A stretch of DNA of 60,118 nt from Vitrella brassicaformis (GCA_001179505.1 CDMY01000581.1:169994-230111), one strand, 5' to 3'. Shown: positions 12,801-23,984, counted from the stretch's first letter. Made by a program: numbers and translations. The notes: generated from the sequence alone by a model not told the origin.

Positions 12801-12811
12801 GAAATGAATGA
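6819..12811 (+). CDS. SERAC1-like alpha/beta hydrolase (lipase) with long N-terminal region
   Basis: ATG 6819 opens a hydrophobic-leader exon ending at 6963; exon 2 starts at 7098 in matching phase. The protein continues through at least twelve exons to TGA 12809-12811. The C-terminal third is a SERAC1-type hydrolase: oxyanion/strand motif FDVVFVHGLRGGALKTWK (about 11170), nucleophile elbow VAHSMGGALVKMLL (about 12065), FFGVPHVGSPLAGN (about 12150), and catalytic-His segment ASHVDVCKP (about 12668) after AHPGYGPFYQ. SERAC1 proteins remodel phosphatidylglycerol at mitochondria-ER contacts; the N-terminal segment (VVRGAAVIASAVVA) could be a membrane anchor or mitochondrial leader. The large central region (8014-11700) has helical, armadillo-like blocks plus polyQ (about 8572) and Pro/Ala-rich linkers, and is much longer than in animal SERAC1. 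Intron positions inside the long open stretch are uncertain because several predicted introns are stop-free. Confidence 0.8.
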
Positions 12812-14108
12812 ACGATAGATGTTTCTGGATACACACGTGGGCCTGTAGACCCTTACCATCCATTCATCCATCCGTCTATCCAGTGGGCAGATAGATAGTC
12901 ATTTGTCAGCGCCCGCCTTATGCGTGTGTGTCTGTAGTGTGGGCGGGCTGGTGTGCGCCCCGATGGTTGCGTTCTCGTATGTCCCTCCGGGTGTACATGT
13001 CGACGCTGGTCAGTGGAGACATCAGGGAGGGACGGACGGACGTAATGGTGACTTGTATGTGTCGTATCGTGTGCAGTGAGTGCATTGTCGTCCGTCGCAC
13101 CCACAAACAAACAAACAAACGGACGTGTACGCAGACGCACCCGCAGAGGTCGAAGGTCGATCGATCGGCGAGGTATCCACAGGCAGGCAGGCAGGCAGGC
13201 AGGCGGGCAGGGTGATTCATTGAAACTCACTCACTCACTACAGCCAGTCACTACCGATGTGCGCATGTTCATTCATTGCGCGACGTGCCCTTCGTCTAAC
13301 ATGCATGCCGATGTCAGACGCTCCCAGTGGATGGATGGTTGTTGCCCCATCCATCCGAATAAACGTCCGCCATCGCTCACGCAAGCGAATAAGGAACCGC
13401 ACCAACCAACCATACACTCATTCGGCGCGCACAAGGAACATCGGGACCGATCTGATCTGCACAAGGCGTGCGGTCATTCGCCTGCCTGTCTTGCCTGCCT
13501 GCCTGCACGACTGCACGACTGCCTGCCAGCAGGGGCGTCGGCACCTCTGCCAGTAATAGCTACATCTGTCTGTCTGTCCACAGCTACTAACCAACAGCCA
13601 GCCAGTCACTGCCCTCCTCACGGGCCGGGCCAGCTCTCACGCCGGCGTCTGAAGGCAGGCATCCTGCCATGCCACCGAACCGATCGATCTTAAGATACCT
13701 CTCTGCTCTATCTATCTTCTCGCCGCACCGCACCACACCATGATGGCACACCACATCAATCCATCCATCCCTTCATCCATCCAGCAGGCAATCCATTCAT
13801 CGATCCATCCATCCATCCATCGGGATAGCTAGGCAGCTTATGACACGCCCCAACGCCCGCCACCCACCATCCCTCCCTCCCTCCCTCCCTCCCTCCGACT
13901 TGTACCAACCAAAACCCACACTACTACTTGTATGATATGCGAACGCATGGCGTCGACATGCTTGTCTCTAGGCATTCACCCATCCATTCATGCACCTGTC
14001 TGTCGGTCTGTCTGTCTGTCTGTCTGTCTACCTATCACTCAATCAGTCTACCTATCTAGCCGTCTAGCTAGCCATCTAGCCATCCAGCCATCCGTATCCG
14101 TCAGTCAG
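12812..14108. repeat. Microsatellite-rich spacer between convergent genes
   Basis: About 1.3 kb without a convincing gene. It is dominated by tetranucleotide arrays: (GGCA)n at about 13180-13205, (CCAT)n at about 13790-13822, (CCCT)n at about 13871-13897 and (CTGT)n at about 13997-14030, with scattered CCATCCATC blocks. A GTG-initiated frame of about 205 codons (13076-13693) reads through these repeats and is not credible as a gene. It probably contains the 3' UTRs of the two flanking genes. Confidence 0.65.
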
Positions 14109-17100
14109 TCAGGATGTGTGGCTAGCGGCGTCGCCCTCGAATGGCTGGGCGGCGGGCGGCTGGGCCGTGGTGGTCGCACTGGTCACCAGCGGCTGGATGC
14201 GCACCTTGAAAGCTCCCGCGCGGATCTTGCGACCGATCCCGCGACCTTACAAACACACACATGCACACAAATCAATCACCATCCATGACCATGTCGGGGT
14301 GTTGTTGGGAGGGTGAGAGTACGCACCTCTGAGTACGATAGCGATGCGGGCGAGGACGCTCGGGTCGGCGTCATTCTGGATCTGCCAGCGCTCCAGTATC
14401 GCCCCTAACAGTATCGCTGACGGTTCGTCAGCGACAGACACAGAGGGACGGACGGGCCCAGGCATGCATATGATATGAATGGACAGTGTGCGTGTTTGCA
14501 ATGGATGGACATGAGCTTACCGACTAGTTTGACGGTCCCCGCTCCGCCGGCCTCGTTCTTGCCAGGAACATGGTCCAGCAGCAGCAACGTCTCGCGACAA
14601 ACCAGACGGTCAACTGCGCACACCGATAAAGAGACAGACAGACAGACAGACAGATGGGCGGAAAGGCCATGCGCCCGAGTGTGGGATTCCTTCCTCACTG
14701 GCCGTCGTTGAGAGGTCCGTCCTAACACTAGAATCCGTATCCTGATAGTTGCAGGCGTCAAACGCCCCCAACAAATCTGACCATCGGCGCACACACACAT
14801 AAAGATGTACCACTCACAGGCGATGGACATTCCCTCCCTCCCCCAAACCACACCCACCGACGCACCTGGCGCGAAGACCTGCAGGACGGTGCGCCAGACC
14901 TCGTTCTCGCTCATCCACATTGCGGTGTCGATGGTCTGCAGCCGATCGGGGGCGAACCCCAGGATCTGACACACCTGGTGCTGAGGCGTCTCCGACTCGA
15001 CGGAGAACAGCCACGACCCCGACGAGTCCTCCTGACCCTCACCGTCACCATCCCCACCACCACCAACACACGGCCCCGCTACCCCTGACGCGGGCGTCTC
15101 AGCATCATGCTGCTGGCTGCCCTGCCCCTCCCCGTCCATCTCCTCCTGCTCCTGCTTGATGGGCACGTCGGGCACATTGCTGCTGTTGCAGTTGTTCTTG
15201 GCTGAGGGCGGCGCGGGTGCGTCGGCGACTATGGTGGGAGTGCCCCTGTCGGTCTCCCTCTTGATGCGCACCAGGGGCAGCGGCCCCGGCTCGGCCGATG
15301 ACGCCACCGACGCACCGTTGGCCCCCGCCGGCCTGGCGTGTGTGTTGTGGTGCCCTTGTGCGCCGGTGTGTGCAGGGGGACGGGAATGCTGGTGCTGGTG
15401 CTGTGGGTGGTTTGGGTGCATGCTGTGGCCGCCTGTGTTGCCGTCTCTCTGTTCCATGTCGTGGTCAGGCGAGCCCAGACCTGTCAGGGTGGGGGGATGG
15501 GGACTACTGCCTGCAGGCATATATATCATCAGCAACAACAACAAGACAACACCACCACACACCGTACCGTCCAGTCCACGGATGTGTGTCTATCTCGTGC
15601 CGCCTAAGAACCATGTGGCTGGCTCACCATTGGGCATTTGAGGAGGGGGCGATGTGCCCGCCAGGCCGTTGGGCTGCTGCTGGTGGTGGTGGTGGTGGTG
15701 ATGAAGCTGGCCCGGCACAAACGGAGGTGGACCCACAGAGGCCTGAGAAAACAAACAGCAGCGGCCAACCAACAATACGCTTAAGCTACCTCCCTCTCAA
15801 TGAATGACGACACGCACCAGACTTGTTGTGTAGGTAGGTAGGTACCTGTTGCATGTTGTGCTGTTGCTGGTCCTGCACCTGCATCTGCATTTGCATGCCA
15901 TGGTCCACCTCCATGCCCCCACCTCCGCCGCCATAGCCGTACCCGCCACCCATCCCCATCCCAGCTCCCATCGAGTCACCCCCACCAGCACCACCACCAG
16001 CGCCAGAACTGACACCCAGACTACCAAACGGGCCATTCGCAAACACCGGAAACCCGCCACCGCCGCCGTTGTTGCCGCCCATCGGCAACGAGTCGACGGC
16101 CATGTCGTTGGCAGCGTTGGCATTGCTGTGGGCGTTGGGCGTGTGTGGGTGTGGGGCGCACTGGGGGTTCATGAGGGGTCGCTTGCGTGTGGTGGGCTGG
16201 TGGACGGCCGGGGGAGGGCCGGATGGCACGAGCTGGGACGGCCGGGCGGCCTCGGGCACACAAACGCGGTCGAGCAGACTGGGACGCTCTGATAGACAGA
16301 CAGAGAGACAGAGAGTTGAGAGAAGAACCAATCACGTCCCCCACATTCACTCGGCCCATCTAATCCCTCCCTCCCTGCCCTGCCTTACACACCGCTTGTG
16401 GATACAACATCCTCGATGCGTCTGTGCATGTCAGCCAGGCGTCTGTGCATGTCCCCCAGCCGGTTGTCGATCTGTCTTTCCTCCTCCCTCGCCCGCACCT
16501 CCGTGTCCTCCCGCATCTGTCTCATGTCCGCCTGCAGCGCGTTGACGTCCGCCTGCAGCGTATTGACGCTCTGCGCCATGCTGGTGAGCATCGTCTCGAC
16601 GTCCTCGAGACGCGTGAGCACCGGGCCGATCTGCTTGACCAGCGGCTCCATCTCACCCATGCGCTCCGTCAGATCGTCCAGCACCCGGATCGTGGGCATG
16701 TGGTAACGCTCCAGGAACTCCTGCACCGTCGTCGGCGACGCGTACCACCCACCACCACCCCCACCGCTGCGCACACCGTTCGCCTGTGTCTGCTGTGGCG
16801 CCGTGCTGCTCATGCGCTCTTGGTGCTGCTGCTGTTGGTCGGCGAATCGGTTGTACTGTGGCTCACGGGTGAAGTAGCCGCCGCCCTGTGTCTGCCCGTT
16901 GCCGCCTGACTCGTTGCTGCGTGGCTCCATCCATGGCTGCTGGTGCGATGAGGCGGGGAAGCCCGACTGGTGGCGGTGGTACTGCTGCTGCTGCTGGCCG
17001 CTGTGGTTGGGATGTGACTGCGGGGAGCCGGTGTTGAGCTCGCCACTGCCGTGCCCTGGCGGCATCATGTTGGGGCGCCGGTCGTTGCTCGACGCAGGCG

Positions 17101-17389
17101 ACTTCCAGCCGGTGCCCCTGTCGTGCTGCTGGTGCTGCTTGAGCAAAGCGTGCGGCAGCAAGCCGCTGCCGCCACACATCAAACGGCCGCTGGTGTTGGC
17201 GGGCGGCGCACTGGAGGAGCCGTTGACGTATGTGTCGTGCTGTGCTCTGCCGCCCATTTGGTAGTGGTTGGGGGTGGTGGGCTGCGAGTGGTGGCCGAAG
17301 CCAGGCCCGGATGAGGCCGGGTCGCCCATCGAGCCGCGGTGGCCATGGGACGGGCGCACCTGATACGGCTGATTCATCGGACAACTCAT
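14109..17389 (-). CDS. Coiled-coil, low-complexity putative nuclear protein
   Basis: ATG 17389-17387 begins a 330-residue first exon rich in Gln, Ser, Gly and His. It ends in a strong coiled coil from about 16700 down to 16400, including MGEMEPLVKQIGPVLTRLED and the heptad-like repeat RRLADMHRRIED. Later exons carry Gly/Met-rich tracts (near 15950), a His7 run (near 15690), and acidic/Pro linkers with two psi-K-x-E-type sumoylation-like sites (VRIKRETD, VPIKQEQEE, about 15150-15275). The C-terminus (14990-14109) looks globular and helical: WMSENEVWRTVLQVF, a Leu-rich exon near 14560, AILLGAILERWQIQ, then a basic segment (GRGIGRKIRAGAFKVRI) ending at TGA 14111-14109. I do not recognise a family. 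Sequence character suggests a nuclear or RNA/chromatin scaffold, by inference. The first exon lies head-to-head with the ZNF598-like gene. Confidence 0.7.
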
Positions 17390-17690
17390 TCAGTCCACTA
17401 CTGCAGACAGCTGGGCGTGAGCCGGGTGCTGACGTGACGCGAGAGGGGGACGGACAAGGCTGAAACTCGGAGATCTGCCGTCAGTGAGGCCTCACCACGC
17501 CTCCGCCGCCCTCTATGCTTCAACGGCGAGTCCGGGGAGGCTGATCAGCACGCACTTGTCGGGAAGAACCGTCATCCACGATGCATTCACCGTGCGTCCA
17601 TCTCAGACAGCCGAGGACGTACGTGCCAAACCAAGCTACAGGTTTCAAGAGGCTGGGAAAACTCTGGGTCGCTTTCCCACAGCTCGCAAA
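17390..17690. promoter_or_regulatory. Divergent promoter region
   Basis: 301 bp lie between the start codons of the coiled-coil gene (-) and the ZNF598-like gene (+). A frame is open from GTG 17484 into the ZNF598-like CDS but has no ATG before 17691, so most of this is probably 5' UTR plus a bidirectional promoter. No telomere-like motif or TATA element stands out. Confidence 0.4.
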
Positions 17691-20485
17691 ATGATGTGGC
17701 GTCCGAAGAAGGCAAGAGAGCAGCAGGAGGCGGCAGCATCCTCTTCTGCTCGGGAATCATCAGATGCACCAGCGGCTGCAGCAGATGCAGCAGCGGCTGC
17801 AGATGTGGCCTTTGACGCGAGGCAAGACGACCTGGAGGAGGAAAGCGGCAGCGACGGAGAGGAGGAGCAAGGGGATGAGGATGAGGATGATTTCCCCCCC
17901 TGCATCGTATGTTTCGAGCCCTTGGTCTTTGCGGCAGTGCCGCCCTGCAACCAGTAAGAGATAGAGGGAACACAGAGCACAAGACATACCTGACTTGGTG
18001 ATTTCGTGTGTGCGTGTGTGCGTGTGTGTGTGTGTGTGTGTGTGCAGTCGTATGGTTTGTAGCGTGTGTGCTCTGACTGTCCGTTCGCTGCTGGCCGACA
18101 GGCGATGCTGCTACTGCCAGGCAGGCAGGCAGGCAGGGTTGACTGACCATTGATTGCATTGCTTGCTAGGAATATATCGTCAGTCAGTGTGTCCTGCCTG
18201 AGTGTGTGCTGTTTGTCGGTGTGTGTCTGTTCTGTGTGAGGTGTGTGCAGGTGGAGTCAGAGCATCTGATCGTCACCAAGACAGACAAGCGATACCAGGA
18301 CTGGGGCATGTACGTATATACGTGTGCAGAGCAGATGAAGGCATGCAGCACGAATGAATGCATTCATTGATTGGTTCATTCTCCTGTGTGCGCCGTGTAC
18401 GTGTCAGATTTGGCACCACAGCCACCAATGGCTACCTCAAGTGGGACCCTGACACTGGTCGGTCAGTCAATGAGTCAGCCTGCAGACACATGCCATGCCA
18501 CTCACACGCGCACACCACCCCATTGATTGGCCTGGCCACCCATCCGTCTGGTCTGCCCTCACTCACTCAGAGTGCTTCTACGACGACGTCGATCACTTGC
18601 ACTTCCTCAAGGGTCTGTCCAAGAAGCTCTGTCCCATCTGTCTCGCTGATCGACGGAGAAGAGCCGGCGAGGGCGGCTCAGGGGGTGAGGCGCGGAATGA
18701 CTTCGGCTTGAAGGAGTTCGCTTCCATCGACGACCTCAAGAAGCACCTCAGACACGCACGTACCGTACGCACGGCTATAGCCTGCCATGCACAAGGGCAG
18801 CAGTGTGTGAGTGTGTGTGGATGGCTCCGTGGTCTGTTTGGTTGTGTTGTTTTGTGTTGTGTTGTTTGATGCAGACGACAGGTACTTGTGCGACATCTGC
18901 CTGGCGCACAGGAAGGTGTTTCTGCAGCAGCAGCAGCTGTTCACCCAGAGCGGCCTCCACAGACACATCCGAAAGGGCGATGGCGACTCCTCATTCAAAG
19001 GTCAGACGACAGACACACAGGCAGCCAGGCAGCCAGGCACATGTGTGGTCGTGTGTCACGTGTCTGTCATGTGTGCCGTTTGTTTGTGTCATGTAGGTCA
19101 CCCCTTCTGTAAGTGGTGCCGAACGAACTTCTACGGCGACGCTGAGCTGTACGGCCATCTGCAGCAGGAGCACTTCACTTGCCAGATCTGCAGGCGTGAC
19201 AATAACTCACCATTCAGATACTCATTCTTCCGCCAATACGACGACCTCGAGAGACACTTCAGAAAGGCATGTGTCCACCTGCATCAACCAACCGACCAAT
19301 GGTGCGGACCGGTTTCTGTGTGTTTGTGCAGGAGCACTACCTGTGTGAGCACCGTGAGTGCCTCGAGGCCAAGTGGGTGGTCTTCGCATCGCCTGTCGAC
19401 CTCAAGGCTCACATGGTCGGTGGTGGGCCACACACATACATACCTGCACGCAAGCGTACACAGTCGACACACGTGTGTGTGTGTGTGTGTGGTGGTGGTG
19501 CATCCGTCCGTCAGATCGAGGTCCACGGCTCCACCGACAGATACCTCCCCGTCAACTTCACCATAAGGCGGTCCGACCGAGCCGGCGAGGGCGTCCGCGA
19601 TCCAGGTGTGAGAACAGGCGGAGACGCAATGGATGGATGGCAAGTTGGCATACATACTGGCAGGCAGCCGCATGTGGTGGGTCGTGTGTGTGTGTTCATG
19701 TAGATGATTCTGGCACTCTGACGATGGGCCCTGTCGCTCAAATCAGAGCATCAGACAGGTACACTTACTCATCAGACCTCACCCACAGTATAGACACCAT
19801 CCAGTTGATTATGCTTGTGTCCTCTTGCTTCAGGCCCTTCAACGCCCCTCTGTCGTCCGGTGCCTTCACATCAGGCGGCCACGACCAATCGGCAGCAGCA
19901 GCCAATGCACCACAGGGGGACTTCGACATGGTACCACACTGACCCTCTCACACACCCATACCTACACACGAGCAGACACACGCCACACACGTGGTTTGTG
20001 TCTTCCTGTCTCAGAGTGGGACAGACTTCCCCTCCCTGCCAGCAGATCGAGGCGGTCCCATTGGCTGGCCGCCCTCATCACGTGCAGGCCGTGGGAAGGC
20101 CGCTCCGGCAAGCCGAGGCGGGGCGGACTTCCCATCACTCGGACGACCCTCGGCTGCAAAGTCGAGTGCACCAAGCGGAAGTTCTGGCAAGTGGGGACGG
20201 CCTGGGGCTCGCGCGAGGGGGAACGCGTCGAGTTCGGCCAACGGTTTCCCCGCACTGCCGGTGAGGCCAGCAGCCACCGGCAGACGTCACACAAGAGTCT
20301 CAGTGTGTGGGTGTGTGGTGTGTCAGACGCCGGCGTGGGGCGGTGCGGGTGCATCGTCACCTTCGTCGGCAGCAGTAGCTGGTGCTGCCGGTGGTGGTGG
20401 CGGTGGCAAGGGCAAGAAGAACAAAGGGAAGGGCAAGGGAGGGGTGGACAAGGCACTGGCCAAACTGGCGATTCGACAGGGGTGA
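17691..20485 (+). CDS. ZNF598/Hel2-like RING E3 ubiquitin ligase (ribosome-collision sensor)
   Basis: The first in-frame ATG is 17691 (MMWRPKKAREQQ); the frame is open upstream only from a GTG. After an acidic, Ala-rich leader comes a RING finger split by an intron: CIVCFEPLVFAAVPPCN (to about 17953) joined to HRMVCSVCALTVRSL...CCYC (18048-18117). The Hel2-type multi-zinc-finger region follows: LCPICLADRR (about 18628), YLCDICLAHRKVF (about 18890), HPFCKWCRTNFYGDAELYGH (about 19103), FTCQICRRD (about 19176), YLCEHRECLEAKWVVF (about 19338) and DLKAHM/IEVHGSTDRYLP. The C-terminus has two DFPSLP/DFPSLG-type motifs (about 20025-20140) and a basic Gly/Lys tail, ending at TGA 20483-20485. This family ubiquitinates uS10/eS10 on collided ribosomes. 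The order RING, C2H2 cluster, FPSL-type motifs matches the family. The donor after the RING lies in a (GGCA)n tract, so that junction is uncertain. Confidence 0.85.
18117..18138 (+). repeat. (GGCA)n tract at a splice donor
   Basis: Four to five GGCA units directly follow the last Cys codon pair of the RING exon in the ZNF598-like gene. Either a GC donor at the first unit (CAG|GCAGG) or a GT donor after the last unit (CAG|GTTGAC) could be used; the latter would add repeat-encoded Gln/Ala/Gly/Arg residues. Confidence 0.5.
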
Positions 20486-20750
20486 GATGAGAATGAAATC
20501 AGCCCATCTGAGGACTGCGTTCGTGTATGTTTATCCGTGCGTGTGGTGACTTTATCTCGTTGTCATTCGATGAACACACCTCGTCATGCAATCGTGAAAG
20601 GTCCGCATTGACGACATCGCATGGCCTACACACACGACAAAATGTCACATCCCTACAGAGCATTCGCTTTGCGGTCTCTCACTCGTCCAACACTCAGCCC
20701 TCACACACCTAACACAGAAAACAGACCTCTCTGCTCCTAACTCATGGGAA

Positions 20751-21519
20751 CTAATTGCCGCCCGCCGCCACGAGCATTTCCTTGCCCTGCCTTTCCTTGA
20801 TGACCTCCCTCTCAAATCTGTTGGCATCCCCCATCAGCTGGCCCTCGATAAACCTCGACAGCCATGCCGTTCGGAAGATCCGCGACACGAACCCCGGGAT
20901 GGAATAAGCCACGCTCATGCGCATGAGACAGGAGGGCTGGTAGGGATCGCTAGCCGTGGACGGCAGGAACTCGACCTTGCCCCGGTTGGCGACGGCCCCT
21001 CTGCCCGGTATGGACTCCCACGCGATGATGTGTGGCCGCTGCTCGATGATGTTGCGCGCCTCGAAGGAAAGCGTGATGCCCAGCTTCCGCAGGGTCCATT
21101 TCGATATCCTCGCTGACTCATCTATCCACTCAACGTGCCTATATATACCAAACAACACAGACAGGTGATCCACCCACTGCACTGCCCTGCGAAGAAGGAA
21201 TCTTTCTCTCTGGTCACCTGAAGAGCCCGGACCAGCGCGGATGCATCGGGAGCTGGCAGTAGAGATCAAAAGCCTCCTCACGCGTCGCGTTGATCTCCTT
21301 GGCCACCGTGTGCTCTATCCATGGCCGCTCGGGCGAGTGCACCGCCGGGGTGGCGCCTTCTGCCGTCTGAGTGTCGGGCATCTTGGCTCTGTGGGCCCGC
21401 GAAGGCCTCAGCTGGCTCCACGACGGCCGGATCTGCCGCAGGAAGGATGTGCGCAGGAATGATGACGGCGAAATGGATGCCAGAGTCAGTGGAAGAAGAA
21501 ACGCCTGCGGGCACACCAT
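20751..21519 (-). CDS. Plastid-type SRPBCC (polyketide cyclase/dehydrase, START-like) protein with bipartite leader
   Basis: Two exons: 21519-21218 and 21138-20751, joined through codon AG|G (Arg), stop TAG 20753-20751. The N-terminus MVCPQAFLLPLTLASIS is a good signal peptide. It is followed by a Ser/Arg-rich, acid-free stretch (SFLRTSFLRQIRPSWSQLR) like a transit peptide, as expected for import into a secondary plastid of red-algal type. The mature part has the SRPBCC pattern conserved in cyanobacteria and plant plastids: WIEHTVAKEINATREEAFDL, PRWSGLFRHVEWID, a Trp-containing strand (SKWTLRKLGI), IIAWESIPGRG, a NRG strand, and the C-terminal helix RFIEGQLMGDANRFEREVIK. The ligand is unknown; the family binds hydrophobic small molecules or lipids. 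An alternative start at the internal Met (MPDTQTAEGA, about 21381) would remove the leader. Confidence 0.75.
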
Positions 21520-21656
21520 GAGGCCAGGAGAAGCGCGAGAAGGGGGAGTGGCGGAGTAAGTGGCTTTGGCAGGTTTTGCGAAACCCGGCAACCCGAAACC
21601 CGAACCCTGAGCATCACGTGCGACACAGAAAGCTGCGAATTGCTCACATCCGCGCC
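21520..21656. promoter_or_regulatory. Divergent promoter with telomere-like motifs
   Basis: 137 bp between divergent ATGs. Positions 21579-21610 read as a series of AAACCCG/AACCCG/AACCCTGA units close to telomere-type repeats, followed by the E-box-like CACGTG at about 21615-21620. It resembles the promoters at 6743-6772 and 59386-59615. Function inferred only. Confidence 0.45.
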
Positions 21657-23427
21657 ATGTCGAGCCTGCGAGAAATGATGAAGCGCGAGAAGGCGCAGCG
21701 GCAGGCTGTCCGCCAGTCACGCACCAAGGACAAACCGCCAGCTCCGCAGACGCCTGCTGGCGTATCAGATGCCCCGCGTGCCGGTCCTGTCGTCCCACAG
21801 CAACCTCCAGCAGCGGCGACGGCGAAGCAAGATGAGGCGAAGCTTCAGGCCAACCGCGTGTCAGGGGGGCTATCGTCGATTCTCGGGATGGATTGTAAGC
21901 ACAGCACACCAGAAAGAGCCATGTTGGCCGCAGTACGTAATCCGTGATTGCAAGCCTAACAACCTCTGTCCGTCTGTGAATCTGTACCGTGTGTGCATCA
22001 GATGGCGATGAGGCGGCTGATGAGGATGCGTTGGCGATGCCTCCCCCTCCCCTCCCGCCGGCCTTCCTCGCACAACGGGCATCAGCAGCGCCTCCAGCCC
22101 CCTCCCCACCACCACCACCAGCTCCTTCCCAGCCAGCCCCTACCGCTTCCCCTCCCGCTGTTCCCGGGGCCATGTATGGGCCACAGCCAGCACCCGCCGC
22201 CCCCGCTCATGCATCCTCCACAGGCGATGTGCGAGTGTGGTACGAAGACGAATACGAGATCATCGAGCCGGATGCGAGTGCGCTCCAGGCGAGCAGTGGC
22301 AAGGATGGGACTGCGGAGCCATCAGGAGCAGCAGATGGGGTCGGGAGCAGCCAGGGGAGGAAGCGTGAGAGGGGGGAGGGAGAGAAGGATGAGCAGGGGG
22401 AGGGCGGCAAGAAGGCTAGGGTGGAGGACCCTGCTGCTGCTGCCTCCGATGAGGCCGGTGTGGATGAGTGGGAGGCCGACGAAGAGCTCGACGATCGAGA
22501 CGGTGAGCAGGGCGGGCCGCTAGGCACACTAGCACATGCACACAAATTGGATGGATGGTCATGATGACATGTCCACTCTTGTCGGTTGTGTGCAGCATAC
22601 CAGCAAGAGGCCACACTTCTCCACAGCGAGCATGAGCCCGAGACGTCGGCTGGAGATGCTCAAATGGACGAGAGCGAGCCCAAGGCGGGACCAGGAGCGT
22701 CTGAGTTCGTGTCGCTAGCCATCAAGGCCAAGAAGGCCGCCAAGGCCGAGAGTCCTCTGCCGACGGGCTTCTTCGACGACCCAGAACAAGACGCAAAAGC
22801 CAGAGGTGGGTGAGTATAGCAAGCCACGCAGGCAGCCTTCTATGCATCTGTCTGTCTGTCCACATGTGGCACCAGGTCTTGAGAAGCCCTCATGGCGCAG
22901 AGACCGAGAGCTGGAGAGCGAGTTGAAGAGGTTTGAGGCTCAGATGGAGATCGAGCAACAAAAGAGGGTGAACTCCTGCCTGCCTGCCTGCCTGCCTGCA
23001 TCAGCTGCTCATGTCATGTGTGTGTCTGTGTGCAGGAGTGGATGCAGCACAGGTCAGACGAAGAGAAAGCGGCCGACGATCTGGAAGAGCAAATCTCGCT
23101 TCAAAAGTGAGCATACACACCCACACATTTTTACTCACAACCAGCTGGTTGATGCATTGCATGCAAGCAATGATCATATCGTGATCATGTATCAGGGACT
23201 ACGCGAGTCGATTCGAGCGCCTGCAGCAGCTGCGTGCCAAGCGGCGGGGCGACCCTGCACATGCACAAGACAGCCAGCCAGACAAGCAGCAAGACAGACA
23301 GGCAGTGGCACCAGCGGCGCCACAGAGAGGGCCGGCGGTGATGCAGCCAAGACGGGCAGACCAGGATGAGGACGCTGACGAGGACGATGTGGACGCCCTG
23401 CTGGACTGGCGGAAGAAACTGGTCTGA
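21657..23427 (+). CDS. ZNF830-like (CCDC16) spliceosome-associated protein lacking the zinc finger
   Basis: ATG 21657 (MSSLREMMKREKAQRQ) starts a five- to six-exon gene ending at TGA 23425-23427. Family hallmarks are the N-terminal LREMMKR-type basic helix, a Pro-rich middle, the diagnostic LPTGFFDDPEQDAKARG (about 22757-22805), and a C-terminal coiled-coil block (WRRDRELESELKRFEAQMEI; YASRFERLQQLRAKRRGD) ending in an acidic tail DEDDVDALLDWRKKLV. ZNF830 proteins act in pre-mRNA splicing and genome stability. The N-terminal C2H2 finger of animal and plant members is not visible; after the first helix the protein goes straight to Pro/Ala linkers. The exons from 22996 on are duplicated at 31118. 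Divergent with the SRPBCC gene. Confidence 0.65.
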
Positions 23428-23684
23428 GCCAGCCAACACATGTATGTGGGACTGAGTTGCATGAATGGATCTGTCGGCAGCGATCTCTGACCAGCCCTTT
23501 ATCTAAACGTAGCAACGCTTCACTTCCTTTTTGAGGCTGCATGAGTTGGCTAGCTCGCAGCCGAGCCCCCAGTTCGGCGACTTTCTCCCCCACCAGTCAT
23601 GTTTCGCAAGCGTTTCTCTAAACGACTGGCTAGTGTTGGGTCATGCCTCTGCCCCAAGCTCGGTCGGAACGGCAAACCGCCATC
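22996..23684 (+). repeat. Segmental duplication, copy A
   Basis: This stretch, running from inside an intron of the ZNF830-like gene through its stop codon and into the start of the next gene, is nearly identical to 31118-31820. Differences are a few substitutions and small indels, concentrated in the intron near 23110-23195 and at 23510. It is cut by the gap at 23685, so its true length is unknown. Confidence 0.9.
23599..23684 (+). CDS. 5' fragment of a gene cut by the gap (copy of the gene at 31735)
   Basis: ATG 23599 opens MFRKRFSKRLASVGSCLCPK and continues to the gap, matching the start of the gene at 31735 with one visible substitution (Pro for Leu near codon 28). The remainder is lost in the N run. 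It is either a second genomic copy or an assembly artefact. The product is unrecognised; it is short, basic and has a CLCP motif. Confidence 0.5.
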
Positions 23685-23984
23685 NNNNNNNNNNNNNNNN
23701 NNNNNNNNNNNNNNNNNNNNNNNNNNNNNNNNNNNNNNNNNNNNNNNNNNNNNNNNNNNNNNNNNNNNNNNNNNNNNNNNNNNNNNNNNNNNNNNNNNNN
23801 NNNNNNNNNNNNNNNNNNNNNNNNNNNNNNNNNNNNNNNNNNNNNNNNNNNNNNNNNNNNNNNNNNNNNNNNNNNNNNNNNNNNNNNNNNNNNNNNNNNN
23901 NNNNNNNNNNNNNNNNNNNNNNNNNNNNNNNNNNNNNNNNNNNNNNNNNNNNNNNNNNNNNNNNNNNNNNNNNNNNNNNNNNNN
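23685..23984. other. Assembly gap (300 N)
   Basis: Exactly 300 N. The left edge lies inside a duplicated segment and the right edge inside the xanthine dehydrogenase-like gene, so the missing DNA must contain at least that gene's 5' exons and promoter, and the join itself may be wrong. Confidence 0.95.

Noticed and set aside
13076-13693. 205-codon plus-strand frame in the spacer
   Set aside because: It starts with GTG, reads through tetranucleotide arrays (Gln/Ala/Gly/Arg and Cys/Leu/Pro periodic translation), and has no domain or splice context.
12812-14108. CRISPR-like regular repeats
   Set aside because: They are plain tetranucleotide microsatellites with no spacers, in a eukaryotic spacer.
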